The notes: generated from the letters alone by a model not told the origin. DNA of 33,227 bases from Natronococcus jeotgali DSM 18795 (GCF_000337695.1 NZ_AOIA01000121.1:1-33227), one strand, 5' to 3'. Shown: positions 15,407-23,369, numbered from the stretch's first letter. Numbers and translations: made by a program.

Positions 15407-16230
15407 ACGCGGCCCGCTGCCTCGAGCAGGGCGTCGTAGGCGTCGGCGTAGGCCGTCGCGACCCGTTCCGGGTCCTCGCGTTCCTCGCCCGTAAGCGGCG
15501 GCAGCCGAACCCGCTCGAGGGGATCGAGGTAGTCGAGGACCGTCGGCACCCGTTTCTCGAGATTGCCGTCTCTCGGGCTCGAGCTGGCGACCTCGCAGGC
15601 CCGGCAGTAGCGACCGCCGGGGTAGATACGGGCCCGGCCCGGTTCGACGGCCGCGACCGCGGCGATCGCCGCGGGGTCGAGATCGGGCAGCGGTCGGGCG
15701 ATGTCGCCGTAGGATTCGACGACGGCGACGTCGGTCGCCTCGAGTTCGTCCGCCAGCGCGTCGAACGCCGGCACGTACCTGTCGGTCGTGACCGCGTTGA
15801 GCTCGTCGACCGACTCGACGGGGATCGCGTCCTCGAGGGGCAGCGCCGAGGCGACCCGATCGGGGACGTCGACGGTGGCGTTGCGAACGTAGATCGACCC
15901 GTCGGGGCCGCCGACCCTGTCCACGACGAACTCCCGGTCGGTCTGCCCGAGCAGCCCCGTCCCGCCGCCGGGGCTCGGCCGCCACAGCCGGTGGACGGGG
16001 TTTAGTCGCTCCGGCTCTCGCTCCCGATCCTCCGCGGCCGCGAGCCGTGCGGCGTCCTTGCCGTACAGCCGTCCCTCGGCGAGCGCGCGCCGGCAGTCGT
16101 CGTGGTCGAACCAGTAGTCGTTGCCCGCCCGGGGCTTGGCGCCGACCGCGCCGGTGCGCTCGAGCAACCCGGTCGAGAACGTCGTCTTGCCGGCGTCGAC
16201 GCGGTCGGCACCGACCACGAGGAGGATCAT
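15403..16230 (-). CDS. P-loop ATPase of unknown role
   Basis: This 275-residue protein starts with a Walker-A-like GADRVDAGKTTFS at 7-19, resembling the dethiobiotin synthetase / MinD / Mrp class of P-loop proteins in the AGKTT part. A further Asp-rich segment, GNDYWFDHDDC, and a CRAC pair near the C-terminus are visible. I cannot place it in a characterised family. The ATG at 16230 overlaps the preceding stop as ATGA, so it is translated together with the small protein at 16227-16496. Confidence 0.82.
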   Translation of the reverse strand: MILLVVGADRVDAGKTTFSTGLLERTGAVGAKPRAGNDYWFDHDDCRRALAEGRLYGKDAARLAAAEDREREPERLNPVHRLWRPSPGGGTGLLGQTDREFVVDRVGGPDGSIYVRNATVDVPDRVASALPLEDAIPVESVDELNAVTTDRYVPAFDALADELEATDVAVVESYGDIARPLPDLDPAAIAAVAAVEPGRARIYPGGRYCRACEVASSSPRDGNLEKRVPTVLDYLDPLERVRLPPLTGEEREDPERVATAYADAYDALLEAAGRV

Positions 16231-16496
16231 TCGTCCTTCAGTCCGTAGAACCCGGGCTCCCCCTCGTCCCGCGGCTCGGCGACCACGAGGTCGTCGGCGT
16301 TTACCATCACCCACGGGATCGCCCAGTCCAGCAGGATGTCCTCGGTCTCGCGGTCGATGTCCGCGTCGGGCTCGAGCCCCTGGAGCAGGCGCGCGATCTC
16401 GTAGACGGTGTACATTCGATCGTCCTCGAACAGCTCCGCGGGCGTGTAGAAGTCACAGGGCGGGAGCTGGTCGAACTCGTCTTTCGGAACTGGCAT
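16227..16496 (-). CDS. Small haloarchaeal conserved protein (probable DUF5827)
   Basis: This 89-residue acidic protein has the segments FDQLPPCDFYTPAELFEDDR and MYTVYEIARLLQGLEPDADI, then LLDWAIPWVMVNADDLVVAEP. I recall the pattern as a haloarchaea-specific family (DUF5827), with moderate certainty. The start at 16496 is MPVPKDEF; the longer frame adds an unlikely Ala/Pro stretch. It overlaps the P-loop ATPase gene by 4 bp, and the two are probably partners. Function unknown. Confidence 0.78.
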   Translation of the reverse strand: MPVPKDEFDQLPPCDFYTPAELFEDDRMYTVYEIARLLQGLEPDADIDRETEDILLDWAIPWVMVNADDLVVAEPRDEGEPGFYGLKDE

Positions 16497-16619
16497 GGGC
16501 GGTGCTATCGGGGCGGCGCCACAAGACCGCACCGATCTCCCCGTTCGACCGGAATCGGAGACGCCGCTCTCGGCGGTCGGTCGCGGCGAAAAAATCGTCG
16601 GGATGAACCTAGTCGTCGC

Positions 16620-17222
16620 TTACTCGAAGTGATCGAGACACTTCTCGTACTCGTCGGCGGCCTTGTTCCAGTCGACGACGTCGAAGAAGCCGTCGATGAA
16701 CTCGCCGCGGTCCGGGCCGTAGTCGTAGTAGTACGAGTGCTCCCAGACGTCACAGGCGAGGATGGGATGGGCGCCCCACAGCGCGTGGAGGTCGTGGCGG
16801 TCGACCTTGAGGTTGCGCAGCTGCTTGGCGACCGGGTCGTATACGAGCAGCGCCCAGCCGCCGGCGGCGCTCGCGGCGGCTTCGAACTCGCCCTTCCAGG
16901 CCTCGTAGGAGCCGAAGTCCTCCTCGATCCGGTCGGCCAGCTCGCCCTCGGGTTCGCCGCCGCCGTCGGGGGACATGTTCTCCCAGAACAGCGTGTGGAG
17001 GTAGTGTCCAGAGCCGTTGTGGGTGACGTTTTCCATCGCGGCCGGGGTCGACTCGAAGTCGCCGTTCTCGCGGTTCTCGGCGAGTTCCTCCTCGGCACCG
17101 TTCAGGCCGTTGACGTAGCCCTGGTGGTGCGTGTCGTGATGCCAGGTGACGACCTGTTCGGAGATCGCCGGCTCGAGCGCGTCGTAGTCGTACGGAAGTT
17201 CGGGAAGTTCGTGATCAGTCAT
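16620..17222 (-). CDS. sod: Superoxide dismutase, Mn/Fe type
   Basis: This 200-residue cytoplasmic enzyme dismutates superoxide to oxygen and hydrogen peroxide. Metal ligands are His28 (VTWHHDTHH), His76 (LHTLFWENM), Asp158 and His162 (DVWEHSYYYDY). Gly-rich GGWALLVYD and the Trp-Glu-His block are standard. The very acidic sequence is like known halophilic SODs. The choice between Mn and Fe cannot be made reliably by eye; haloarchaeal enzymes are usually Mn. Start ATG at 17222 is preferred over the longer frame to 17288. Confidence 0.96.
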   Translation of the reverse strand: MTDHELPELPYDYDALEPAISEQVVTWHHDTHHQGYVNGLNGAEEELAENRENGDFESTPAAMENVTHNGSGHYLHTLFWENMSPDGGGEPEGELADRIEEDFGSYEAWKGEFEAAASAAGGWALLVYDPVAKQLRNLKVDRHDLHALWGAHPILACDVWEHSYYYDYGPDRGEFIDGFFDVVDWNKAADEYEKCLDHFE

Positions 17223-17357
17223 AAGTACACCTCTATGCGTCGTATCGACAGCTCGCCTGTTAAGCTTTGAGGATGGGAATGCTACCAACCCACAGGACCC
17301 GGAAGCGAGAACGGCGTCCAGGGGCGAGGATCGGCCGACGGCGGCGCGGTCGGTCGG

Positions 17358-17729
17358 CTACAGCTCTTTGTGTTTCGCGTGTTCGAGCCACTCCTCCAGC
17401 GAGGGCTGGCTCCAGTAGCGGACCGTGTCGCTGCGCGGGTCGTGTTCGAGCAGACTGGTGTCGGCGAGCTTCGGCAGATGGGAGTGTTGCAGCTCCGTTC
17501 GGACGGTCAGCCGGTGCTGATCGGCCTCGGCCTCGCCGACGTGTCCGGTCTCCGTTTCCAGTCGGACGATCGCGTCGGTCAGCTCGTCGACGTCCGCGAC
17601 GCCGTCGGTCCGGTCGGAGAGACAGTACAGCGCGTACCGCCGCCGCCGGTCCGAGAGCAGATCGAAGATCAGATCCAGCGCGGGGGTCGTCGTCGAAACC
17701 GCTCTCGAGTCCTGTTCTCGCTTACGCAT
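17358..17729 (-). CDS. Winged-helix protein of the haloarchaeal DUF7344 kind
   Basis: This 123-residue protein opens with ALDLIFDLLSDRRRRYALYCL, the usual first helix of this haloarchaeal winged-helix group, followed by a helix-turn-helix region (about 48-85) and HSHLPKLADTSLLEHDPRSD with a wing. No effector domain is present. The leader upstream is about 100 nt if the AT-rich stretch at 17831-17850 is its promoter, and carries a near-perfect inverted repeat. It may autoregulate. Target genes are unknown. Confidence 0.83.
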   Translation of the reverse strand: MRKREQDSRAVSTTTPALDLIFDLLSDRRRRYALYCLSDRTDGVADVDELTDAIVRLETETGHVGEAEADQHRLTVRTELQHSHLPKLADTSLLEHDPRSDTVRYWSQPSLEEWLEHAKHKEL

Positions 17730-17788
17730 CCACGAACCACCTACCGTGAGTTACCATTCGAAACCACCGGGTCTGTCTACCACAGCCG

Positions 17789-17814
17789 ATACATTAGATG
17801 TTCCGTCTATGTAT
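17789..17814. promoter_or_regulatory. Inverted repeat upstream of the DUF7344-like gene
   Basis: The arms ATACATTAGA and TCTATGTAT are complementary over 9 bp except for one extra base, with a 7-bp spacer. It lies between the likely TATA box (17831-17850) and the start codon at 17729, where a repressor could act. Confidence 0.4.
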
Positions 17815-17830
17815 TCCGACAGCTTCTATA

Positions 17831-17850
17831 ATTTAATAAATAGTATCTAG
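17831..17850 (-). promoter_or_regulatory. AT-rich promoter candidate of the DUF7344-like gene
   Basis: The minus strand has ACTATTTATTAAATTAT, by far the most AT-rich stretch of the neighbourhood, about 105-120 bp upstream of the start codon. The exact TATA position cannot be fixed. Confidence 0.45.
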
Positions 17851-17852
17851 GA

Positions 17853-17872
17853 TAAAAATACGCTCCAGGAGC
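17853..17872 (-). terminator. Terminator of the rpl7ae-rps28e-rpl24e-ndk operon
   Basis: Reading the minus strand after the ndk stop at 17902, GCTCC-T-GGAGC can form a short hairpin (17862-17872), followed by the T-rich TATTTTTATC (17850-17859). Archaeal termination mainly needs the T tract; the hairpin is a bonus. Confidence 0.6.
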
Positions 17873-17901
17873 GGACGACGATCGCGAGAAGCGACGGCTC
17901 G

Positions 17902-18366
17902 TTACTCGTAGAGCCACTCGGCGTCGTGTTGCTCGTAGTCGACGAGTTCGTCCTCGTCGAAGTGCAGCGAGATCTCCCGCTCGTTGGCGCCCTCGTCCTC
18001 GTGGTCGGCCGCGTGGACGACGTTCCGACCGAGGTCGAGCGCGTAGTCGCCCCGGATCGTTCCGGGCTCGGCCTCGAGCGGGTCGGTCTCGCCGATCATC
18101 TGGCGAACCTGCCGGGTCGCGTCCTGGCCCTCCCAGACCATCGGGACGACCGGACCCGAGGTGATGAACTCGACGAGGTCGTCGTAGAACGGCTTGTCCT
18201 CGTGTTCGCCGTAGTGTTCCTCGGCCCGCTCGCGGGGCATGTTCTCGATCTTGATGCCGACGAGTTTGAGCCCGCGCTCTTCGAGTCGGGAGACGACCTC
18301 GCCGATCAGACCGCGCGCGAAGGCGTCGGGCTTGACCATCACGAAGGTGCGCTCGGCGTCAGCCAT
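17902..18366 (-). CDS. ndk: Nucleoside diphosphate kinase
   Basis: This 154-residue enzyme transfers phosphate from ATP to nucleoside diphosphates through a phospho-histidine. Lys12 (MVKPDAFARG), the Arg/Tyr nucleotide contacts and active-site His118 (NVVHAADHEDEG) are in place, with the halophilic acidic C-terminus. It is the last gene of the ribosomal-protein operon, its ATG sharing one base with the rpl24e stop (TGATG), as is usual for haloarchaea. Confidence 0.97.
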   Translation of the reverse strand: MADAERTFVMVKPDAFARGLIGEVVSRLEERGLKLVGIKIENMPRERAEEHYGEHEDKPFYDDLVEFITSGPVVPMVWEGQDATRQVRQMIGETDPLEAEPGTIRGDYALDLGRNVVHAADHEDEGANEREISLHFDEDELVDYEQHDAEWLYE

Positions 18367-18686
18367 CAGGCTTCACTCTCCTCGAGATCCTCGGTTTCGT
18401 CGCCCGTCTCGTCGCCGGCGGGAACGTCCTCATCCTCGTCCTCGGCCTCGAGATCCTCGTCCTGGTCCGTCTCCTCGGCGGCGGCCGTGTCGGCTTCGGC
18501 GGGACCCTTGCCGGCGCGGCCGGCCTCGGTCCACTCGAGGTCGCGGGGTTCGCGGCCGAGCTTGTAGTTTTTCTCCGCCTTCGAGTCGACGAAGTGGAGC
18601 ACGGTGCCGTCGTTCTGGACGTACATGATACCCGTTCCGGGCTCGATCTCTTCGCCCGTGTAGTCGCAGGTGCGTTTCTCGACCAT
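18366..18686 (-). CDS. rpl24e: Ribosomal protein L24e, zinc-free form with an acidic tail
   Basis: This 106-residue protein matches L24e over its first 60 residues ([28 protein letters not shown]). In the zinc-binding form the first domain has four cysteines (C-x2-C ... C-x3-C). Here only Cys7 remains: the second is Thr10, and the later pair is Val33 and Ala37 in [10 protein letters not shown]. The fold must therefore be stabilised without zinc. A long Glu/Asp tail (about 62-106) is added. It is a large-subunit protein. The start at 18686 shares a base with the rps28e stop. Confidence 0.93.
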   Translation of the reverse strand: MVEKRTCDYTGEEIEPGTGIMYVQNDGTVLHFVDSKAEKNYKLGREPRDLEWTEAGRAGKGPAEADTAAAEETDQDEDLEAEDEDEDVPAGDETGDETEDLEESEA

Positions 18687-18910
18687 TATTGTCCTCCGAT
18701 GGAGTCGGCCTCGCGAGCGGTCTCGCGAAGCTGGAGTACGTCTCCTTCGCGGACCGGCCCGAGGCAGTTTCGGGTGATGATTCGTCCCTGGTTTTCGCCC
18801 TCCTGGATGCGGCACTTGACCTGCATGGCTTCGCCGTGCATGCCGGTCTTGCCGACGACCTCGATGACCTCGGCGGGCGTGGATCCGCTTTCGTTCTCTT
18901 CAGCACTCAT
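18686..18910 (-). CDS. rps28e: Ribosomal protein S28e
   Basis: This 74-residue protein has the S28e core [20 protein letters not shown] and the conserved tail [15 protein letters not shown], with a short acidic N-terminal extension of about 12 residues. It is a small-subunit protein. It lies 11 bp downstream of rpl7ae and overlaps the rpl24e start by one base, in the common archaeal order L7Ae-S28e-L24e-NDK. Confidence 0.95.
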   Translation of the reverse strand: MSAEENESGSTPAEVIEVVGKTGMHGEAMQVKCRIQEGENQGRIITRNCLGPVREGDVLQLRETAREADSIGGQ

Positions 18911-18921
18911 CTCAGGTCACC

Positions 18922-19284
18922 TCAGTCGAGATCCTCGACCTTGTTGGCGATCTCTTCGACGTCGTCGGACGCCTCGCCGGCGTCGACGATCGCCGCGGCG
19001 GCCGAGCCGACCTCGAGGCCGGCGGCGTGGCCGACGTCGTCCTGGGTCTCGACGAAAACGACGGAGATGCCCTTCTCGTCGGCGAGCTCGGGCAGGTGCA
19101 TGACGATCTCCTCGGGGGAGACGTCCTCGGCGACGTAGACGAGTTCGGCGTTGCCGCGCTCGATCGCTTTGGTGGTCTCGTTGGTTCCTTTCTTTACTCG
19201 TCCGGTGTCTCGTGCGACCTCGAGGGCCTCGAGGGCGTCCTCGGCGAGGTCGGCTGGGATGTCGGTTGTGACGTAGACTGACAT
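18922..19284 (-). CDS. rpl7ae: Ribosomal protein L7Ae (kink-turn RNA-binding protein)
   Basis: This 120-residue protein binds kink-turns in 23S rRNA, in box C/D and H/ACA guide RNPs, and in archaeal RNase P. The RNA-binding stretch [23 protein letters not shown] (start [18 protein letters not shown]) is intact. The ATG at 19284 follows a good Shine-Dalgarno sequence, GAGGTGA, with 7 nt of spacing, which is unusual in a region where most genes look leaderless. The likely promoter is about 150 bp upstream, giving a long structured leader. First gene of its operon. Confidence 0.97.
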   Translation of the reverse strand: MSVYVTTDIPADLAEDALEALEVARDTGRVKKGTNETTKAIERGNAELVYVAEDVSPEEIVMHLPELADEKGISVVFVETQDDVGHAAGLEVGSAAAAIVDAGEASDDVEEIANKVEDLD

Positions 19285-19395
19285 TGGTTGTTCACCTCTC
19301 CTACGCGCGGGCTCGCGCTCCCCTGCCATCCGGGCTGGGTCCCGGGCCGGCGCGGCGCCGGCGGAAGTCCTGTGAGGCTAGGAGCATCATCAACC
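19285..19395 (-). promoter_or_regulatory. Structured leader of rpl7ae with a kink-turn-like internal loop
   Basis: On the minus strand GGTTG (19395-19391) can pair with CAACC (19290-19286), and CTCCTA (19384-19379) with TAGGAG (19303-19298). The loop between the two helices has ATGATG on one side and AGGTGAA on the other. The first resembles box C (UGAUGA), the second has the GA needed for sheared G-A pairs. The Shine-Dalgarno GAGGTGA (19298-19292) lies inside this structure. A perfect GC-rich palindrome, GCCGGCGC-C-GCGCCGGC (19362-19346), sits in the arm. Folding and L7Ae binding are inferred. Confidence 0.45.
19292..19298 (-). promoter_or_regulatory. Shine-Dalgarno sequence of rpl7ae
   Basis: GAGGTGA is complementary to the anti-Shine-Dalgarno end of haloarchaeal 16S rRNA (TCACCTC) and lies 7 nt upstream of the ATG at 19284 (minus strand; listed 5' to 3'). 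Confidence 0.7.
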
Positions 19396-19430
19396 CCGCG
19401 TAGGGTGTACTACCGGATAGCGCTGCCCTC

Positions 19431-19438
19431 CTTAAAAG
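19431..19438 (-). promoter_or_regulatory. TATA box of the rpl7ae operon
   Basis: The minus strand reads CTTTTAAG at 19438-19431. Transcription would begin near 19405-19410, leaving a leader of about 120 nt before the ATG at 19284. Confidence 0.6.
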
Positions 19439-19568
19439 CGTGTCCAAACGCTCGAGCGGGTGGGACCGGTCCGCACGGCCGATAGCGGCGGTTTCGGATC
19501 GAAACTCGAAGCGCGGCGCTCGACCGCGAGACCGTGACACCTTACACTCGAGACGACGACTCGAGACC

Positions 19569-21827
19569 ATGATCGCGGACGACGCCGTCGAACTCGCCCG
19601 ATCGCTCCGGGCGGAGGCCGCGCGGACGAACGAACGGCGGGCGCTGGTGCTCGCCGGCGACCGGGAGCGAGGGTACGACGCGCTCGAGGACGTTCTCGAC
19701 GCGCTCGCGGTGCCGATCACCCGGACGACGCTGGTGGGGCCCGCGGATCGACTCCGCTGCGAGCGACTCGCCCAGAGCCGGGCCGGCGAGTTGCTGGGGA
19801 CGACCAGGGACGTCGTCGTCCTCGACGCCCACGACGAACTCCGACCCGACGCCCTCGGAAAACTCGTCGGGACGGTCGACGGCGGCGGACTCTTCGTGTT
19901 GCTGACGCCGCCCCTCGAGGACTGGCCCGATCGCCGGGACGGGTTCGACGAGTCCCTGGCGGTGCCGCCGTTCTCGCTTTCGGACGTCACCGGGCGGTTC
20001 AGACGTCGGCTCGTCGAGACGCTGCGCGCCCACCGCGGGATCGGCGTCGTCGACCTCGAGGACGGCGTCGTCGACGACGGCCTGACCGAGCCGGCTCCGA
20101 GACGCGACGTCGACGGCGAAGGGCTCGAACCCCCGTCCGAACACCGGTTTCCGACCGCGGTCTACGAGGCCTGTCGCACCGCCGACCAGATCGACGCTGT
20201 CGCCGCGTTCGAGGCGCTGTTCGAGGCTCCGGCGGCCGTCGTCCTCGAGGCCGACCGCGGCCGCGGCAAATCCAGCGCCGCGGGGCTGGCCGCGGGCGCC
20301 TTCGCCGCCGCGGGCGAGGACGTGCTGGTGACCGCGCCCGCCTCGCGGAACGCCCGGGAGGTGTTCGACCGGGCGGGGGAGCTCTGCGAGACGCTCGAGG
20401 TCGTCGAGGTCGCCGAGCCGCGCCGGATCGAGACGACCGCCGGCGGGCGCGTACGCTACCGCGAGCCGATCGAGGCGATCGAACGGCTCGGGGAGGCCGA
20501 CGTCGTCGTCGTCGACGAGGCCGCCGCGTTCCCGGTGTCGGTCCTCGAGGACCTGCTCGCGGCCGAGCGGATCGCCTTCGCCACGACGGTTCACGGCTAC
20601 GAGGGTGCGGGTCGAGGGTTCTCGGTCCGGTTCCGCGATCGGCTCGCGGAGAGCGACCACGCGGTGACCGAACGGGTGCTGGCGGAGCCGATCCGCTACG
20701 CGGCGGGCGACCCTCTCGAGGTCTGGGCCTTCCGCGCCCTGCTGCTCGACGCTCGCCCGCCCGTCGCGCAGCTGGTGGCCGACGCCGACCCCGACTCGGT
20801 CGCGTACCGACGGCTCGAGCCCGAGGCCCTGCTCGCCGACGAGGGGCTCCTGCGGGAGGCGTTCGGGCTGCTCGTGCTCGCCCACTACCGCACCGAGCCG
20901 AGCGACCTCGCCAGGCTGCTCGACGCGCCGAACCTCGAGGCCCGCGCGCTCGTCCACGAGGGACGGGTCGTCAGCGTCGCCCTGCTGGCTCGCGAAGGGA
21001 AGCTCCCGGCCGAGCAGCGGGCGATGATGTACGAGGGCGGGCGCATCCGCGGGAACATGCTCCCCGACGTCCTCACGAGCCAGCTGCGGGACGAACGGGC
21101 GGGCGAACCCGCGGGGATCCGCGTGGTCCGCATCGCGACCCACCACGCCGTCCGCTCGCGGGGACTCGGCTCGCGGCTGCTCGCGGAGATCCGAGACGAG
21201 TACGGCGATGCAGTCGACTGGCTCGGCACCGGGTTCGGCGCGACCCCCGGCCTCCTCGAGTTCTGGCGCGCGAACGGCTACGCGGCGGTCCACGTCTCGA
21301 CGACCAGAAACGACGCCAGCGGCGAGTACTCCGCGCTCATGCTCTCGCCGACGACCGAGGCGGGGCGGGAGCTACGCGACCGTCACGCCGCTCGCTTCGC
21401 GCGTCGGTTCGGCGCCCTCTGTACGGACGCCCTCCGCGACCTCGAGCCCGACGTCGCCCGCGCGGTCCTGCGGACCGTTCCCGCCGACGCCGCTCCCGCC
21501 CTCGAGCTGACCGCCCACGAGTGGCGGGTCGTCGCCGGCGCCGCCTACGGGCCGGGCCTGTTCGACGTCGATCCGGGCCCGTTCCGCGCGCTGGTCGTCC
21601 GCTTCCTCGTCGAACGCCCCGGGGACGTCGAACTGACCGAACGCGAGCAGCGCCTGCTCGTCGTGCGGGCGCTGCAGGGCCGCGACTGGGAGGCCGTCGC
21701 CGATCGGCTCGGATACCACTCCGCCGGCCAGTGTATGCGGGCGCTCGGCGACGCGCTCGTCCCGCTGGTCGACCGCTACGGGACCGAACCTGCGCTCGAG
21801 GTTCGGGATCGGTTCGCGGACGGCTGA
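19569..21827 (+). CDS. tmcA: tRNA(Met)/RNA cytidine acetyltransferase (TmcA/Nat10 family)
   Basis: This 752-residue enzyme makes N4-acetylcytidine in tRNA, and in archaea also in rRNA, using acetyl-CoA and ATP. Domain order fits the family: N-terminal DUF1726-like domain, an RNA-helicase-like ATPase module with Walker A EADRGRGKSS at 227-236 and Walker B-like VVVDEAAAFP, a GNAT acetyltransferase domain with VRIATHHAVRSRGLGSRLL, and the C-terminal tRNA-binding domain. The ATG at 19569 lies about 20 bp after a TATA-like CCTTACAC. It is transcribed divergently from rpl7ae, a logical partner since both act in ribosome and tRNA maturation. Confidence 0.95.
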   Translation: MIADDAVELARSLRAEAARTNERRALVLAGDRERGYDALEDVLDALAVPITRTTLVGPADRLRCERLAQSRAGELLGTTRDVVVLDAHDELRPDALGKLVGTVDGGGLFVLLTPPLEDWPDRRDGFDESLAVPPFSLSDVTGRFRRRLVETLRAHRGIGVVDLEDGVVDDGLTEPAPRRDVDGEGLEPPSEHRFPTAVYEACRTADQIDAVAAFEALFEAPAAVVLEADRGRGKSSAAGLAAGAFAAAGEDVLVTAPASRNAREVFDRAGELCETLEVVEVAEPRRIETTAGGRVRYREPIEAIERLGEADVVVVDEAAAFPVSVLEDLLAAERIAFATTVHGYEGAGRGFSVRFRDRLAESDHAVTERVLAEPIRYAAGDPLEVWAFRALLLDARPPVAQLVADADPDSVAYRRLEPEALLADEGLLREAFGLLVLAHYRTEPSDLARLLDAPNLEARALVHEGRVVSVALLAREGKLPAEQRAMMYEGGRIRGNMLPDVLTSQLRDERAGEPAGIRVVRIATHHAVRSRGLGSRLLAEIRDEYGDAVDWLGTGFGATPGLLEFWRANGYAAVHVSTTRNDASGEYSALMLSPTTEAGRELRDRHAARFARRFGALCTDALRDLEPDVARAVLRTVPADAAPALELTAHEWRVVAGAAYGPGLFDVDPGPFRALVVRFLVERPGDVELTEREQRLLVVRALQGRDWEAVADRLGYHSAGQCMRALGDALVPLVDRYGTEPALEVRDRFADG

Positions 21828-21843
21828 CTCGCGGCGGCGACGG

Positions 21844-22572
21844 CTACGAGAGGATTCGCCGCAGGATCGCGTTCGGTACGAGAGCGAAGAGCCACGCGAC
21901 GAGGCGCCACCGACGGGTGACGTAGACGTGCGTTCGCTCCCCGCGGATCGCCCGCGCGATCTGTTCGGCCGCGGTCCCGGGCGAGCACATCCAGAACGAG
22001 CCGTAGGCCAACTGGGTGTCGACGAACCCCGGCTCGACGGTCGTCACGGTCACGTCCGGATCGCGTCCGCGAGCCCGGGTGCGCAACCCCTCGAGGTAGG
22101 TCGAGACGAACGCCTTCGAGGCGTTGTACGCCGGAACGCCGCCGTTAGCGAAGCGGGCCGCCACCGACGAGATGCCGACGAGGTGGCCGTCGATTCCGCG
22201 CTCCTCGAAGCGTGTTACGGCCGCGGTCGCGATCGCCGCGAACCCGCGCACGTTGACGTCGATCGTCTCCCGTTCGGGTTCCCACGCCAGCCTGCGGTTC
22301 AAAGCGGCGGTGCCGGCGCTGACGACGACGAGTTCGACGGGCGGCATCGCGTCGGCGAGCGCGCCGAACCGCTCGCGGGCGTCCTCGGCGTCGGCGACGT
22401 CCATCGTCGCGACGTACGATCGGGTCGGAAGCGATTCGCCGATCTCCCGGAGTCGGTCGGTGCGTCTGGCCGCCAGCCCCACCTCGTAGCCGTCGGCGGC
22501 GAGTTCGCGGGCCAGCGCCTCGCCGATCCCCGAGGACGCGCCGACGACGATCGCACCGCGCGCTCGATCCAT
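21844..22572 (-). CDS. Short-chain dehydrogenase/reductase
   Basis: This 242-residue NAD(P)-dependent oxidoreductase has the cofactor motif GASSGIG at 11-17, the SAG variant of the NNAG motif, catalytic Ser (SS at 135-136), Tyr149 and Lys153 (YNASK). The C-terminus is a hydrophobic/basic helical tail (RRWRLVAWLFALVPNAILRR), suggesting membrane association. Substrate unknown. It stands alone, convergent with tmcA with 16 bp between the stops. Confidence 0.93.
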   Translation of the reverse strand: MDRARGAIVVGASSGIGEALARELAADGYEVGLAARRTDRLREIGESLPTRSYVATMDVADAEDARERFGALADAMPPVELVVVSAGTAALNRRLAWEPERETIDVNVRGFAAIATAAVTRFEERGIDGHLVGISSVAARFANGGVPAYNASKAFVSTYLEGLRTRARGRDPDVTVTTVEPGFVDTQLAYGSFWMCSPGTAAEQIARAIRGERTHVYVTRRWRLVAWLFALVPNAILRRILS

Positions 22573-22648
22573 AGCGACCCGTTCGACGCGCCGTCCCTAA
22601 CGGTTCCGAAGGCAGTACGCCTTTGCCGCCGTCGCGTCTGGTATCCCT

Positions 22649-23134
22649 ATGGTCGACGTGGTCGCGCTCCTGGCGGTCGCTCTGCTCGTCGGCGGCGTCG
22701 TCGGAACGGCCGTCCCCCTCGTCCCCGGCGGACTGCTCTCGATCGGCGGCGTCGTGCTGTACTGGTGGGGCTCCGGCTTCGCCGAGCCGGGGCTGGCCTC
22801 CCTGCTCGTGTTGCTGACCCTCGGCGCGCTCACCCTGCTCGTCGAGTTCTTCGGCGGCTCGATCGCCGCCCGAGCCGGGGGTGCCTCCTGGACGACGACG
22901 GGCGCCGCCGCCGTCGTCGGCGTCGCGCTCATGCTGCTCACCGGTCCGATCGGGCTTCTCGTCGGCCTGTTCGGAACCGTCTTCGCCCTCGAGTTCGTCC
23001 GCGGCGGCGGCGTCGACGCCAGCACCCGATCGGCGCTGTACACGACGCTCGGCGTTCTCGCCTCGACGGCCGCGCAGGTCCTGCTGACGCTGTCGATCCT
23101 GCTTGGCTTCCTCGTCGCCGTGTTCGTACTCTGA
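22649..23134 (+). CDS. DUF456-type membrane protein
   Basis: This 161-residue protein consists of about five hydrophobic helices with the glycine-rich signatures of DUF456 (VPLVPGGLLSIGGVVLYWW and GPIGLLVGLFGTVFALEF). The repeated glycine patterns suggest an internal two-fold relation. Function is unknown in the family. The ATG at 22649 is just after the divergent SDR gene. Confidence 0.87.
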   Translation: MVDVVALLAVALLVGGVVGTAVPLVPGGLLSIGGVVLYWWGSGFAEPGLASLLVLLTLGALTLLVEFFGGSIAARAGGASWTTTGAAAVVGVALMLLTGPIGLLVGLFGTVFALEFVRGGGVDASTRSALYTTLGVLASTAAQVLLTLSILLGFLVAVFVL

Positions 23135-23171
23135 GGGCAACGACTGAGTCCCCGGCCCTCGTACCGCGCCC

Positions 23172-23369
23172 ATGGACTGCTCGGAGGACGACTGCGATAG
23201 GCGAGCCTGCGTCGAACTCCACGTTCCGTGGGCCGAGAACAGGCTCGTCTGCGCGGCCCACGCCCGCGTTCTCGGTCGACGGGACGGCGTCGTCGCGGAC
23301 CCGCTCCCCGACAGCGAGGACGCCCTCCTCGAGGGAGAGTCCCGAGAGAGCGACGAGGAACGCGGTTGA
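23172..23369 (+). CDS. Small Cys/His-containing acidic protein of unknown function
   Basis: This 65-residue protein begins MDCSEDDCDRRACVELHVPW and has a later CAAHARV, so Cys3, Cys8, Cys13, Cys27 and His30 could bind zinc. The C-terminal third is acidic and low-complexity. It starts 38 bp after the DUF456 gene, perhaps on the same transcript. No family recognised. The good acidity and codon use argue for a real gene, but less surely than its neighbours. Confidence 0.6.
   Translation: MDCSEDDCDRRACVELHVPWAENRLVCAAHARVLGRRDGVVADPLPDSEDALLEGESRESDEERG

Noticed and set aside
19285-19440. A stand-alone box C/D guide RNA
   Set aside because: The TGATGA-like element lacks a good CTGA box D partner and a guide-length spacer; a leader structure fits better.
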